64,000 nucleotides of DNA, taken from assembly GCA_018857735.1 (NCBI GenBank), contig JABMCL010000979.1:1577001-1641000 (forward strand), written 5' to 3'. Position 1 is the stretch's first letter. Every line of letters begins with the position of its first letter. Origin of the DNA: Alviniconcha marisindica. Lineage: Eukaryota; Mollusca; Gastropoda; Provannidae. The translations under genes and the position numbers were made by a program. Shown here piece after piece: positions 21,095 to 33,105 of the stretch. The notes beneath the pieces are model-generated. The model had not been told where the DNA came from. It worked only from the letters and a program-made list of their open reading frames with translations, and did no database searches.

Positions 21095-21880
21095 GTTTTG
21101 TGGAGTGAGTTGAAAAAGGGTGTAGAGATTGGTTTTGTGGACTGCCTTCAAAAAAAGGGTGTAGAGATTGGTTTTGTGGACTGCCTTCAAAAAAGGGTGT
21201 GGAGATTGTTTTTTTGGACTGCCTTGAAAAAGGGTATGGAGATTGGTTTTTTGGACTGACTTTAAAAAAAGGGTGTAGAGATTTGTGGAGTAACTTGAAA
21301 AAAGGGTGTAGAGAGTGGTTTTGTGGAGTGACTTGAAAAAAGGGTGTGGAGATTTGTTTTTTGGACTGACTTGAAAAATGGGAGTAGAGATTGGTTTTTT
21401 GGACTGACTTTAAAAAAAGGGTGTGGAGATTGGTTTTGTGGACTGACTTGAAAAAGGGCGTGGAGACTGTTTTTTTGGACTGACTTAAAAAACTGGTGTA
21501 GAGATTGGTTTTGTGGACTGACTTGAAAAAGGGGGTAGAGATTGGTTTTGTGGACTGACTTGAAAAAGGGTGTAGAGATTGGTTTTGTGGGGTGACTTGA
21601 AAAAAGGGTGTAGAGATTGGTTTTGTGGACTGACTTGGAGAAAAAAAGGGTGTAGAGATTGGTTTTGTGGACTGACTTGAAAAAGGGTGTGGAGACTGGG
21701 TTTTTTGGAGTGACTTGAAAATAGGGTGTAGAGATTGGTTTTGTGGACTGACTTAAAAGGGGGGTAGAGACTGGTTTTGTGGACTGACTTGAAGAAGGGT
21801 GTAGAGATTGGTTTTGTGGACTGACTTAAAAAGAGGGTGTAGAGATTGGTTTTGTGGACTGACTTGAAAAAGGGTTTATA
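21095..21880 (+). repeat. 37 bp minisatellite grown from a dispersed element
   Basis: About 20 copies of GGGTGTAGAGATTGGTTTTG plus TGGACTGACTTGAAAAA. The last copy runs directly into dispersed element A (21841-21966), and the same unit sequence occurs once in the other copies of that element. The minus-strand frame with repeated KPISTPF-like residues is not a gene. Confidence 0.93.
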
Positions 21881-21966
21881 TATATGAGAGGTTTTGAAGT
21901 GTGCGTTTGCTTGATTGCCCTGAGTGGCCTGGCGTGGTGGACAGGACGTTAAAATCCAATTACCAG
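21841..21966 (+). mobile_element. Dispersed element A, copy 1
   Basis: It runs from ATTGGTTTTGTGGACTGACT through GTGCGTTTGCTTGATTGCCC to ACAGGACGTTAAAATCCAAT. Matching copies are at 28056-28175 (same strand) and 41148-41305 (opposite strand). It is non-coding. Confidence 0.8.
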
Positions 21967-22019
21967 CCAAGTAAGTCCACCCACTCTTAGTTTTTGTCTG
22001 CAACTCCTGTTGTCCTACT

Positions 22020-22275
22020 TCAGCATTGCTCCCGCTGCTCAGTTCCTGCCATATTTTGTCCGCCTCTCCCCAAATGCCTGTGTCTTGCACCTCCGGTGGT
22101 GTCTCTCCATCCGTTGGTTCCTGCCATATTTTGTCTGCCTTTCCCCTGTTGACTGTGTCCTGCACCTCCGGTGTTGTCTCTCTGTCCCTCGGTTCCTGCC
22201 ATCTTATGTCTGCCTCTCCCCACTTCCGTGTGTCCTGCACCTCCGGTGGTGTCTCTCCATCCCTCGGTTGCATAA
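22020..22275 (+). repeat. About 86 bp minisatellite, three copies
   Basis: Copies contain GGTTCCTGCCATATTTTGTC and CCTGCACCTCCGGTGGTGTC. The reading frames over it in both directions are repeat artefacts. Confidence 0.88.
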
Positions 22276-24012
22276 AGGCCATTCTTAATATAGCTTTGAT
22301 GATTTGGCAGAGGTTCTCTTGGTGAAGGTCTACATCAGTCACTTCGGCCACTTCAATTCTTAATATGAAAATTGCGGCTTCACCAGCAGCCCCGTGTCAT
22401 GTGAAAATATCACAGTGGCTGTGCCCATGATAACGACGCCAGTCAGAAGATGTTGCTGTGGTTTTAGCGTTGGTTGCCATTGTTAGAAAGTGGAAGAGGA
22501 AAGGAATGACAGCATCTGAGATGCCGATGATTGCCTCTTCCATCATGCTGGTGAAATGTTTTTTCAGGCGAGTTGAGTGAAAATAATGGCCACTGATTAA
22601 CCCAGTGACCTCATAAACTGACCAGCAAATCAGAGGCACCGTGTGGTCAACTTCAACGACTTCTCCAAGCGACTTTGCACAACATGACTTGCAAAGTAAT
22701 TTGACAAACAAACAAAAAAGCCTTGGCAATGACTTTGCGTTGTCCTGGTCTTGGCGAAGTCATCAAAGCTACTTCACTGTATATTAAAAATGGCCTTAAA
22801 GGTGACATCTCTCCATCTCTGTGTTCCATCTCAGCTTCTGTTTGGCTGATCCATACATTCCATGCATGTGTCACTCTCTGTTGCTCTGGCTCCTGTTCTG
22901 TTTCAAGTCCTTTCAGTGTCTCTCAGTAATTCTGCCCCAGGCCCTTTCTGCATTTCTCAGTAACTTGATCTCCCTCTCGCTCCGTCTCCCATGGTGGCTC
23001 CAGCTCCCTTGGTAACTCTCCCTTGGTGTCTCTGTTCCACGTCAGCATCAGCGTCTCCCAAGTATCTGCCTCTTAATCCTGTTTCGGTGTCTCTCAGTAT
23101 CTCTTCTTCTCCTTCCCATCTCTGTGTCTCTTAGCACCTCTCGCACTCCTCTCCATGTCTGTGTGTCTCTGTCTCTCTCTGTCTCCTCTCTGTCTGTCTG
23201 TCTGTCTGTCTGTCTGTTGGTCTGTCTGTCTGTCTGTCTGCCTCTCGCTCCGTCTCCCATCGTCTTCTCTCTCTCTCTCCTGGCTCTCCCTCCTCTCTGG
23301 CTAACTCTCTCTCCTCTCTCTCTCCTCTCCTCTCTCTCTCTGTCTCTCTCCCTCCTCCCTCCCGTCTCCTCTCTCCTCTCCCCTTCCACTCAGTTCCTAC
23401 TTCTCTTCAGTTATCTTCGCATCTCTTCCTCACTCACCTGTCTCAGTGCCTCTGAGCTCTTTTCGAGTCTTTTTTCTGCTTCTGCGTCCTTTCTTCTCCC
23501 ATCTGTCTGTTGTCTCTTCTGCTCTCGTACCTCCGATCCCGTCTACTCCCCAACTGACTCACATTCCTTGTCACACTATCTTGTCGTTCTTTCTTCCGTC
23601 AGTCAGTCAGTGTATTTCAGCATCTCTTCCTCACCACCTGTCTCAGTGCCTCTGAGCTCTTTTCAGAGTCTTTTTTTGTTCTGCGTCACATTTTATCTCA
23701 CACATTGTACTGAAATTAGAATCTCTTGTAGCTGGTGATAACCTAACGATCCCAAGGTTACTCCACCAAAAATCTGACTCGAACAAATTGGCCTTGTCCA
23801 CCACTAATTTGTGCGTTTAAAGAAAAAAGGTTGTTACCGTCAAAATAGTAAAGTTCTGCACCTTGTTTGCCCTGTTATGAACCGTTGTGATCGACTATCC
23901 AATGTCAGGAATCTTGCACTGGGTCAGAGTTTGGTCCTGCAGGTTAACTGTAATGGAGTGTAACGAGATACAGATCTGAATTCTGCTGAATTGATTGTGA
24001 AAGATAGAACTT
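22276..24012. other. Gene-free intergenic stretch with CT-rich block
   Basis: About 22380-22760 is complex sequence with no recognisable protein. About 22800-23700 is dominated by CTCTGTCTC-type sequence with a (TGTC)n microsatellite at about 23190-23245. The stretch TCTCAGTGCCTCTGAGCTCT occurs twice (about 23442 and 23641). Confidence 0.55.
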
Positions 24013-24268
24013 TACACACGCATGCACGCATACCTGTACATGCACACACACACACACACACACACGCAGGTACATGTGTGCACACACACGCGCATAATGC
24101 ACACACATAGACACACACACACACTCACATATGCACACACACACACACATGCATGCACGCACACACACACACATGTACATGCACATGCACACACACACAC
24201 ATGTACATGCACATGCACACACACACACACGTACATGCACATGCACACACACATACACACATGTACAT

Positions 24269-24301
<33 letters not shown>

Positions 24302-24343
24302 CACACACACACGCATACACACACATACACACACACATTTGAG
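24013..24343. repeat. CA/CATG microsatellite block
   Basis: About 330 bases of (CA)n interrupted by ATGTACATGCACATGC motifs, giving a longer internal periodicity. Cys/Val and His/Thr frames on both strands are artefacts. Confidence 0.97.
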
Positions 24344-24689
24344 TATACAACTTTGTTGAATACTTTGTGCTGAGATGGTGTGTTATGCCTCTTGCTGCCA
24401 CTTGATTCCAAATGTTGCAATTAGCATGCAAACGCTTCAGGGACAGTTGCTGGCATGTTTTGTTTTTAGATGCTGAGATACACACTTCTGCTTTCCTTTT
24501 AACCTTGATTTCATGTAATTTATCAGCACGCGAGATGTCTGAGGGAAGGGTGTGGTCACCTGGTTTCGAGTTGGTATGGTGATAAGCACGGGTGATAAGC
24601 GTTAAGAAGAAGTGCACAAGTGTTGAAGAAAAGCTTGCCCTCAGCTTGTGTTGAAAGGTTTATCAGGAGCAAACGAGTGGTAAAGGGAA

Positions 24690-25880
24690 AGACAGTCCCA
24701 GTTACTGTTGAGAGAGTGTTATAGGCACATAGTTGTTAAAGGGAAATACCTTCTCAGTCTCGGCTATTGTTGAGAGGGTGAGAGTTCTCTGTCTCAGCTA
24801 TTGTTGAGAGGGTGAGTGTTCTCTGTCGCAGCTGTTGTTGAGAGGTGAGTTGAGGGTTCTCTGTCTCAGTGATTGTTGAGAGGGTGAGTGCTCTCTGTCT
24901 CAGCTATTGTTGAGAGGTGTGTTAAAGGGACAGGTGCTCTCTGTCTCAGCTACTGTTGAGAGGATGAGTGTTAAAGGGACAGGTGCTCTTTGTCTCAGCT
25001 ACTGTTGAGAGGATGAGTGTTAAAGGGACAGGTGCTCTTTGTCTCAGCTACTGTTGAGAGGGTGATTGTTAAAGGGACAGGTGCTCTCTGTCTCAGCTAT
25101 TGTTGAGAGGGTGAGTGTTAAAGGGACAGGTGCTCTGTCTCAGCTACTGTTGAGAGGGTGAGTGTTAAAGAGACAGGTGCTCTCTGTCTCAGCTACTGTT
25201 GAGAGGGTGAGTGTTAAAGGGACAGGTGCTCTCTGTCTCAGCTACTGTTGAGAGGATGAGTGTTAAAGGGACAGGTGCTCCCTGTTATTGTTAATATGAT
25301 GCTATAAGCCCACAAGTATTCTTCAAAACAAAACAAAAAAGCGTTCGGTCTCAGTTAAAGGGAAAAAGCTCTCTGTTACTGTTGGGAGGATGTGATAAGC
25401 ACATAAATGGTCAAGAAAAAAAAGCTTTCAGTTGTTGTTGAGAGAGCATAGTAAGCTCACAAGCGTTAAAGAAAAAATGTGCTCTCGGTTCATGTTGAGA
25501 AAGTGTGGAAGCACACAAGCATTAAAGGAAACACCGCTCTCAGTTACTGTTGAGAGAGCATAATAAGCTCACAAGTGTTAAAGAAAAAAATGTGCTCTCA
25601 GTTCATGTTGAGAAAGTGTGGGAACACACAAGCATGTTAAAGGGGAGGTTACCCCTCCCCCCCCCTCCACACACACACACCCAGCATTTGTTTTCTCATG
25701 AGGGCATCATAAGCACACAAGTGTTAAAGGGAAGGTTCCTCTCAGTCTGCACTAAGAAGAGGATAAACACAGGTGTCGAAAGAACGTTTCATCCCAGTCT
25801 GTGCAGAGAGGTACTAGTTGACGGTTTTCCCAGCCTGTAAAAAAAAACACCCAGTGTTTAAGAGGGAAGGGTGCTGTCTC
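24690..25880 (+). repeat. 49 bp minisatellite with diverged right flank
   Basis: The core at about 24740-25290 has about 11 units of GTGAGTGTTAAAGGGACAGG plus TGCTCTCTGTCTCAGCTACT and GTTGAGAG. From 25300 to 25880 the units are longer and diverged but still show TTAAAG..., CTCTCAGTTACTGTTGAGAG and CACAAGYGTTAAAG phrases. The array decays from left to right. Confidence 0.92.
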
Positions 25881-26932
25881 AGTGAGCGTTGCTGAGAGAG
25901 TGTGATAAGTGTTGCCGTTTCTTTAACTTTCTGTTATGTTTGACCCGTACTGCATTTAGCACCAGTCACTTGCACCTGCACTTGTAAAACTAGATCAGTT
26001 CAATTTAAAAAAACATCTTTTTAAAGCGTTTTCTCTTGTCTCCATTTCACTGCCAAAACCAGTTTGTTTGTGCGTGTTTTGCCTGTTTATTTCTGAGTGA
26101 TGATGCCTCCAAAAGACATCCTTGCTTTGCGTTTGCCCCCTATCTCCCAAAGTGCTGTGATAGTTCATGCGTGACTGTTTATTTATAACCCTTCTGATCT
26201 GTTATTTATGGACAATTATTTATGTGCATGTGCTACCATTGCTGCACACCTGTATGATGTAAACTGAATGGCAATGGTACAGGTGTATGATAGGAGGAAA
26301 TATGAATTGATTGAGTTGTATGATGTGAATATGAAATAGTGAACAGATGTGAATTAATGACTGTTTGTGCTTTACCCAAAAAGTTATGCTTTCTTTTTAG
26401 TTTGTCATAGTATTTTCATACCTTAAAGGTGAAGTCAATTTTTTAATATAAATTTTATGAGTCCTGAATGGTGGTTTGCTTTGATGAAGACAACGATGCA
26501 TCCAGGTTTAGAAATTGTTTTTAGGTGAGTGTGAAGGAGTCCATTTAAAGAAAATATTTGTCTTTCTTTTTCATTCATGTCCCAGCTTTGACCTCAAATG
26601 TAAATCATGTTTTGTTATGTCATGAGCATGCGTATTATTAATCGTGTAGTTGTCATCGTGTACTGAAGTGAGAATGTTACCCGGAGCATAATAATATTTT
26701 CTTGTCCTGCAAAGAGGAAATTTGCTTTGAAATGTACCATCAGCATGATGCATAAAATAAATAAGATTCAAATTACATACATGATAATTCAAGATAACAC
26801 ATGTAAAAAAAAAAAAAAAATTTTTTTTACAGTTATGGCTAAAAACAAGTTAATAACAACAGAAATAACATGCATGCATGCTCGCCACACCATACACACA
26901 CAAGAGAGAGCCAGTGGCATGCCCATATACAT

Positions 26933-26966
<34 letters not shown>

Positions 26967-27425
26967 GTGCACATGCGTGACCACACACACACACACGCAC
27001 ACATTGCAATATTAGTGGCACACTGTCATGAACACACACGTACATCCACAGCGTGAAACAGCATGAAAGACCTGTGACAGGCAGTCAATAGTATCCTTTT
27101 ACACCAGCTTGTCATTGCAGTGTCTAAAGAACTCGATTATGGAGGTACATTTATGACCAAAGGAAACAAAAAGGATTTTCTTTCTCCAGTTATTGATCAA
27201 TATCTGATTCACAAACAGGATTCATGTGGATGATTTTTTTTGCGTAACAACATTATCACTTGAATCAACAAGCGATTGTCCATCATTTCTCCATTTTGCA
27301 TCTGCCATTGCAGCTTTGCCAAAGATATATTGAATTAAAAAATTAAAATCACATATCCCTATGGTCTGCACATCCTGGTATGGTATCCTGGATGGTATGC
27401 ACATCCTGCACTGCATACATGTAAT
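25881..27425. other. Gene-free intergenic stretch
   Basis: AT-rich, with several TTATTTAT-type phrases near 26180-26225, a poly(A) and poly(T) junction at about 26806-26829 and a CA microsatellite at about 26934-27003. I find no coding sequence. Confidence 0.55.
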
Positions 27426-27434
27426 TGTCTTTTC

Positions 27435-27590
27435 CTAAATAATATGCTACACACATGTACTTGTATTTTTTTCTTCTTATTTTTTTCTAGATAATCTCCT
27501 ACACACATGTACTTGTATTTTTGTATTTTCTAAATAATCTGCTACACATGTGTAATTGTATTTTTCCAAATAATCTGCTATGGTAGAAGA
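27435..27590 (+). repeat. Short AT-rich tandem repeat, about four copies
   Basis: Copies share AATAATCTGCTACACATGTG and (ACTT/ATT)GTATTTTTC. Confidence 0.75.
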
Positions 27591-27957
27591 GCCATGCAGA
27601 AGAGTTCAAAGTCTCAGTTGAAGTTGGCTGTATGTTTGCATGCTTTTGAGTGCAACTTTTCAGTCTGGAAAGTGTATGGGTTGGGGCAGCGACAGGGTTA
27701 CAAGGAGGTGACTGCTCATCAGGGTATGGTCTTTCCTCCACAGTTTAGCTGTTCTTCCTCTTGCACAGTATTTTGGTAAGCCTGTGAGCTTTGGCTAAGG
27801 AACGCTAACAAACAAGCACAGTGGACTCCTTCTTTGGGAGGTGAATGGTAAGGCAAGTTTTGCCCGTTTGTGTTTTTTGTTTCTGCTGTGTTTCATATGC
27901 AGGAACAGAAGATTACACAGGCTTTGTGAACTGATTTTGAGTATTGCTGATTTTTTT

Positions 27958-27988
<31 letters not shown>

Positions 27989-30020
27989 ATGGGGAATGGA
28001 TGTTTTTTGTTGCTGCTAATTCAGACCTGGTCTTTTTTTTCTTTTCTTCTTTTTTTTGTGTGGATTGACTTTACAAAGGGAAAAGTTTTAAAATGCGCAT
28101 TTGCTTATGACCTTAGCTTGACTGTCCTGAGGTGACCCTCTGTGGTTGGCAGGACATTAAAATCCAGTTACTGCCACTATTTGGTTGTGTTCTAGTTGTG
28201 GAGCTTGGGCATTTGAACAGCATTGACTTGTGATACTAACTTCCTGTGATTTCGCAGGGTCTTTAATGTACCCTGTGGACTCGGCTTTAAGCCCATGCTG
28301 CCTCAATGTGGGTTCGTATTTTTGATGAAGGCACAAGTTCTGTTTGGCATGCAGCCAGTGGACAGGTCTGAAGTGACGAATAGTTTTCCAATTTCAGCGT
28401 GATTCACTTCATTTAGTTTGGCCCTGGTCGGATGATGAAGGCACAAGTTCTGTTGGCATGGAGTAAGCAGGAGAGCCAGCGTGCAGATCTGAAGTGACAG
28501 TTTTCCAATTCCAGCGTGATTCACTTCGTTTAGTTTGGCCCTGGGCGGAGCTTCAGAGGTAGGGAAGCATGTGGTTCTCGTGAGATCCGGGCACGGGCGT
28601 GACTGTCAGTTCACGGTTGGTTGTGGACGGCTTGACGCCCGCCTCTGTGGCAAGTCAACTCCACCCTCAAATGGAGTGAAGCTGTGATGCTGTATAGAGG
28701 GCAAGATATTTTGTTTCGGTTTTATTGCTTTGCAGTTGTTGTTTATTTATTGATCGTTTATTTATTTTTAAAATATGAGCCTCTGTGGGTAATCTTTTTT
28801 TTATTTTATTTTTTATGAGCTTTTGTGGGTAGTTTTTTTTTTCTTCAACTTGGTGTGTTGTCAGCTTGAGTGAGACACTGAACAAAAGCTTACATTCTCC
28901 ATTTCCTCCAGCAGATATAATAATATCTGTTTTTGCAGCAGCATTTCCATCATCTTACAGTTTTAATGAGTTTTTTTATTTTATTTTGTTGTTTTGTTTT
29001 AGTGGATCACTGACACAAGACTTGGCAGTACGTAGGAAAGATTGGCTTCTTGCACAGCTGCATTTTGTCAGAGGTAGCAACCTTGCTTGTTCAGCTTTTG
29101 GGAAGACTTTTTAGAAATTAAGATCATACTGACATTTCTAATTATTATTTATGTTTAAAAGAAAGTCTTATGTAGTTGAAATGTGAAATGATCAGTCATG
29201 GTTTTCGTATCATGAGCACCTGACTGGTGTCTGTTGAAAGGAGAGCTAAAGGTGATACCACTTTATTTTAACTTTTTTTTTTCCTCATCTTTTTTTAACC
29301 CAGTGTTACCCCTGTGAATCTGTGCAGCACTAAAACTTGAGTGATCCTGTGTATTTTGAGATCCAAGACATTCCAGACATAGACCGATTGTGACAGAAGG
29401 GTTGTTGGCAGGTGATGGCACCACTCTTGTTTCCCATCCGCTCACTATAGGCACCATTTCCCTGCAATTCCATAACTATCTTTGGATGGATGAAGGTGAC
29501 AAATGAATCCCACCTTGCCTGTCTTAAAAGTAAGGGGTAAGTTTTTAATACAATTGCATCAGTGCAGTGGGGGTGGGGGATTTGGAAGGGGTGGGGGGGA
29601 CGGAGGGAGGTTAGAGGTAAACAATACACAAGTGAAAACTCAGATGTGTGGAGGATTGACTCCTATATTGCGCATGATTTCAGAGAGGGACAGTTTCATG
29701 TGTTTATGGGTATGTCTACTGTTTAAATCAAATTGATATCAAGCTGCTTGCTTTTCTGTAGGTGAAGGAGGCAGGCTGGCAGATTGATTTTGCAATTTGT
29801 TGTTTTCTTGGAGGAAGGGAGTAGCTTTTGTGTTCATTTTTGTTTGTTTCTTTGGTGGGGGGTGGGTGTTCTTCTTGTTGTTTGTCCACAGCATTGAGCA
29901 TTGTAAACAGCAGTGATGTGATTGCCAACAGTATGGAATGATGTACAGTTGCCAACAGTATGGAATGATGTACAGTTTCTCTGTGAATTTCTGGTGATTG
30001 TCCATGCTAGAGTCAGCTGT
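27591..30020. other. Gene-free intergenic stretch
   Basis: It contains a T then G run at about 27957-27988, dispersed element A copy 2, two copies of a roughly 116 bp segment at about 28322-28550 (GATGAAGGCACAAGTTCTGT; GTGATTCACTTC), and two copies of GCCAACAGTATGGAATGATG at about 29927-29975. No exon is supported. Confidence 0.55.
28056..28175 (+). mobile_element. Dispersed element A, copy 2
   Basis: It reads GTGTGGATTGACTTTACAAA, then AATGCGCATTTGCTTATGAC, and ends AGGACATTAAAATCCAGTTA. This copy has a single version of the segment that is expanded about twentyfold beside copy 1. Confidence 0.8.
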
Positions 30021-30029
30021 GCAGTTTCT

Positions 30030-30745
30030 GTTTGTTTCTGGTGGTTGCCCACGCTAGTGTTTGGTGACTTACCATGCTAGATCATACTAGAGCCTGGTGA
30101 TTTACCACGCTGGAGCATGCTAGAGTCTGGTGTTCGTCCATGCCAGAGCCTGGTGATTGACCATGCTAGAGTCTGGTGATCGTTCATGCCAGAGCCTGGT
30201 GATTGACCATGCTAGAGTCTGGTGATCATCCATGCCAGAACCTGGTGATTGACCATGCTAGGGTCTGGTGATCGTCCATGCCAGAGCCTGGTGATTGACC
30301 ATGCTAGAGTCTGGTGATCGTCCATGCCAGAGCCTGGTGATTGACCATGCTAGAGTCTGGTGATCGTCCATGCCAGAGCCTGGTGATTGACCATGCTAGA
30401 GTCTGGTGATCGTCCATGCCAGAGCCTGGTGATTGACCATGCTAGAGTCTGGTGATCGTCCATGCCAGAGCCTGGTGATTGACCATGCTAGAGTCTGGTG
30501 ATCGTCCATGCCAGAGCCTGTTGATTGACCATGCTAGAGTCTGGTGATCGTCCATGCCAGAGCCTGTTGATTGACCATGCTAGAGTCTGGTGATCATCCA
30601 TGCCAGAGTCTGGTGATTGACCATGCTAGAGTCTGGTGATCGTCCATGCCAGAGCCTGGTGATTGACCATGCTAGAGTCTGGTGATCATCCATGCCAGTC
30701 TGGTGATCGTGCATGCCAGAGTCTGGTGACTGCCCATGTGTACAG
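30030..30745 (+). repeat. 46 bp minisatellite, highly uniform
   Basis: About 14 copies of GATTGACCATGCTAGAGTCT plus GGTGATCGTCCATGCCAGAG and CCTGGT. Each unit is itself two related halves (CCATGCTAGAGTCTGGTGAT and CCATGCCAGAGCCTGGTGAT). The central copies are nearly identical, indicating recent expansion or homogenisation. Confidence 0.96.
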
Positions 30746-32765
30746 CTTCTGTGGATTTTCACACTAGAGTTTGGAGAATCAGACTGACACGACTGTTTTA
30801 TTAGACAAGAGTAATATGCCTGGTTAGTTTTTGTGCATAATACTTAGTCGCTTTTGTATGTACTCACACCTGAGCATAAAATCACTTAAAGAATCATCAC
30901 ACACAGCATTGTTTGTAATAAAAAAAAATATGAATGGCACTATGTTTTGAAATGATCTCGAAGATGGCATGTGAGATTTATAAAGCCAAGTGAATTTCTT
31001 GCATATATATTTATTCTTTGTTGTTCTGGTCCTTTCTGCGCCAGCCTCGCTTTGTAATGTTTCTTTCTTCTCAAGTGAACTGCTCTCTCCTTGGTCTGTT
31101 TCTTGAGTCAGAAGAAAGGTCTGTTGTCGTTGTTGTCATTTTTTGAAACAAGAGAAGTTCACTTACTGCACTTTGATTATGGCTGTTTCTTTCAACTTGT
31201 TCATGCGTACATGCTAGTCACTAACAGCAAATGCTTCTTTGACTGTTCTTGATGCTGATTGTGCTCAGCAGTTGCACAGAAGGCTTAAGAGAAATTTGCG
31301 CTGTATCTTGCCAAGATCTCACAGTCAGGCACGTAGGCTGTGGTTGTTGCATCTGCCCTTCAGGGCTGCAGTGGAAGCGATTTTGTTCTCCCCCCCCCAC
31401 CCCCCCCACCCCCCCCTCCGATGTTGGGCCTGTAGCAGGGCACAGCAGCTGCTCTCTGGGAGATGCAGTTATGGTGTAAAATAGCATTGGCGGGAGCTGC
31501 CTCAAGGACCATTTTTGTCGTGACAAAAGTTTTGTCATGACAAACACGTCTTTTGTCGCAACAAAAGTATGCTTGCCACAACAAAAGTTTTGTCATGCCA
31601 AAATTATGTTTGTCGTGACAAGATATTTTTGTTGCAACAAATAAAACACGTGTCTGTTTTTGTCGCAACAAAAATGATACTTGTGGCAGCTCCCACCAAT
31701 GATAGTAAAAAGGATTAGTGTTCTGACTAGTGACGGGTCTGTTTTTCATGCAGAGATCTGGAGTGAAAAATTGGACTCCGGCATCAACAGTGCTCCTTCC
31801 CTGCCAAAACATTGACACTATCACCTTTTTATCACTTTTGGTCACACGGGCAGGCAGAATTTGCGTCTTGTTACGCCAGCCTGCTCTATTCACCTGTTGT
31901 TTGCCTTTTTTGCTGTTTGGGTTTTCCAAAGAATTGGAAACAAAATCAGCTGAACTGTCTTCTTTTCCTTGTTCTTCTTTTTGTTTCCTTCTGAATATGC
32001 CAGAATTGGTATAAATTTCAGATTTCTCAAAGTAGATTTTTGTCGTTGTTTGTTTTTGTTTGTGTGCATGTGTGAATTTAATTACAACTGCTCAGAATGA
32101 TTGGCGGGTTAGTTGTGGGGGGGGGGGGGGGGGCCTAAGGTTCTCATCTTGAAAGTGTTTGTATGAAATTGTGCTGAAGATAAAAGTATTTCTGATAATA
32201 TCCCTGCTGCACACTTTTCTTGACATGTTGTTCTGTTTGTTGAGAAGAAGTGATGTTGATGTTCTTTGGCACTTCTGTTTTAAAGGGGTTCCTCTGTAGC
32301 CTGCTAACATCTGAAATACTAATGGATCGACTATTTTTTCACCTCTGTAAGTGTACTCCAGAATGTCTTGTCTAGCTGAACTGCAAATTAAGAATGATTT
32401 CCTTATTTTTCTTCTTTTTTCTTCCATCTTCTTCCTGCTGTACATCAGAGATTACAATGTTCACCTGTGTTTGATATCCACGTTTCCAGTTCTGTAGTCT
32501 GTTGCATGTAGCAAATGTGATGCACACGTGAGCAACGCACATCAAACTGACCAACCTGTTGTGAACAAATGGAGGGAGGTCAGACTCCAGCTTTATTTAA
32601 GAACAGGATAGCAGAACGTTTTTTGAAGGAGTGCACCACTTCGTACACTGTTTGAACTACAGCATTATATGTTTGTGAAGCAGGCACACAGCTCTTTTTC
32701 TTTGGAAAGGGTCACCCAGAGAAAACATGGGACCTATGCAGTTGACTTGGCAGTTATTTATCGAG
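30746..32765. other. Gene-free intergenic stretch around a MITE
   Basis: Besides the MITE-like element at 31485-31701 there is a C-rich run at about 31390-31421 and a 17-base G run at about 32117-32133. No coding sequence is supported. Confidence 0.55.
31481..31705. mobile_element. MITE-like element with terminal inverted repeats and ATAG duplication
   Basis: The element at 31485-31701 (217 bp) starts CATTGGCGGGAGCTGCC and ends GGCAGCTCCCACCAATG; these are inverted repeats with one mismatch in 17, and the similarity extends inwards for about 45 bases. ATAG flanks it on both sides (31481-31484, 31702-31705), as expected for a target-site duplication. The interior holds six or so palindromic motifs of the type TTTTGTCGYRACAAAA. 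There is no coding capacity. Confidence 0.85.
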
Positions 32766-32769
32766 CTTG

Positions 32770-33105
32770 GAAAACTGACTGATAATCGTCCATTGTTTAT
32801 TGGTGCATGTTTATCAGAAGGGGAGCAGGGCTTTTATTGAGCTTCGAAAACTAATAATTTACCATTGTGTACTGGCACATGTTCATCCAAAGGGGAGCAG
32901 GGCTTTATTGAGCTTCGAAAACTAATAATTGTCCATTGTGTACTGGTGCATGTTCATCAGAAAGGGAGCAGGGCTTTATTGAGCTTCGAAAACTAATAAT
33001 TGTCCATTTTGTACGGCACATGTTCATTCGAAAGGGAGCAGGGCTTTATTGAGCTTCGAAAACTAATAATTGTCCATCGTGTACTGGCGCATGTTCATCA
33101 GATGG
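32770..33105 (+). repeat. About 70 bp minisatellite, five copies
   Basis: Units contain GGGAGCAGGGCTTTATTGAG, CTTCGAAAACTAATAATTGT and CATGTTCATC. Confidence 0.93.

Noticed and set aside
21485..22351. A 288-codon minus-strand frame with KPISTPF repeats
   Set aside because: It is the 37 bp array plus an 86 bp array translated; there are no domains.
23924..24617. Cys/Val-rich and His/Thr-rich frames of up to 200 codons
   Set aside because: They are the CA/GT microsatellite block in different frames.
30030..30745. CRISPR-like regular repeat spacing (also 57125-58497 and 41460-42900)
   Set aside because: The repeats are contiguous, without unique spacers, and the DNA is from an intron-bearing eukaryote, so these are minisatellites.
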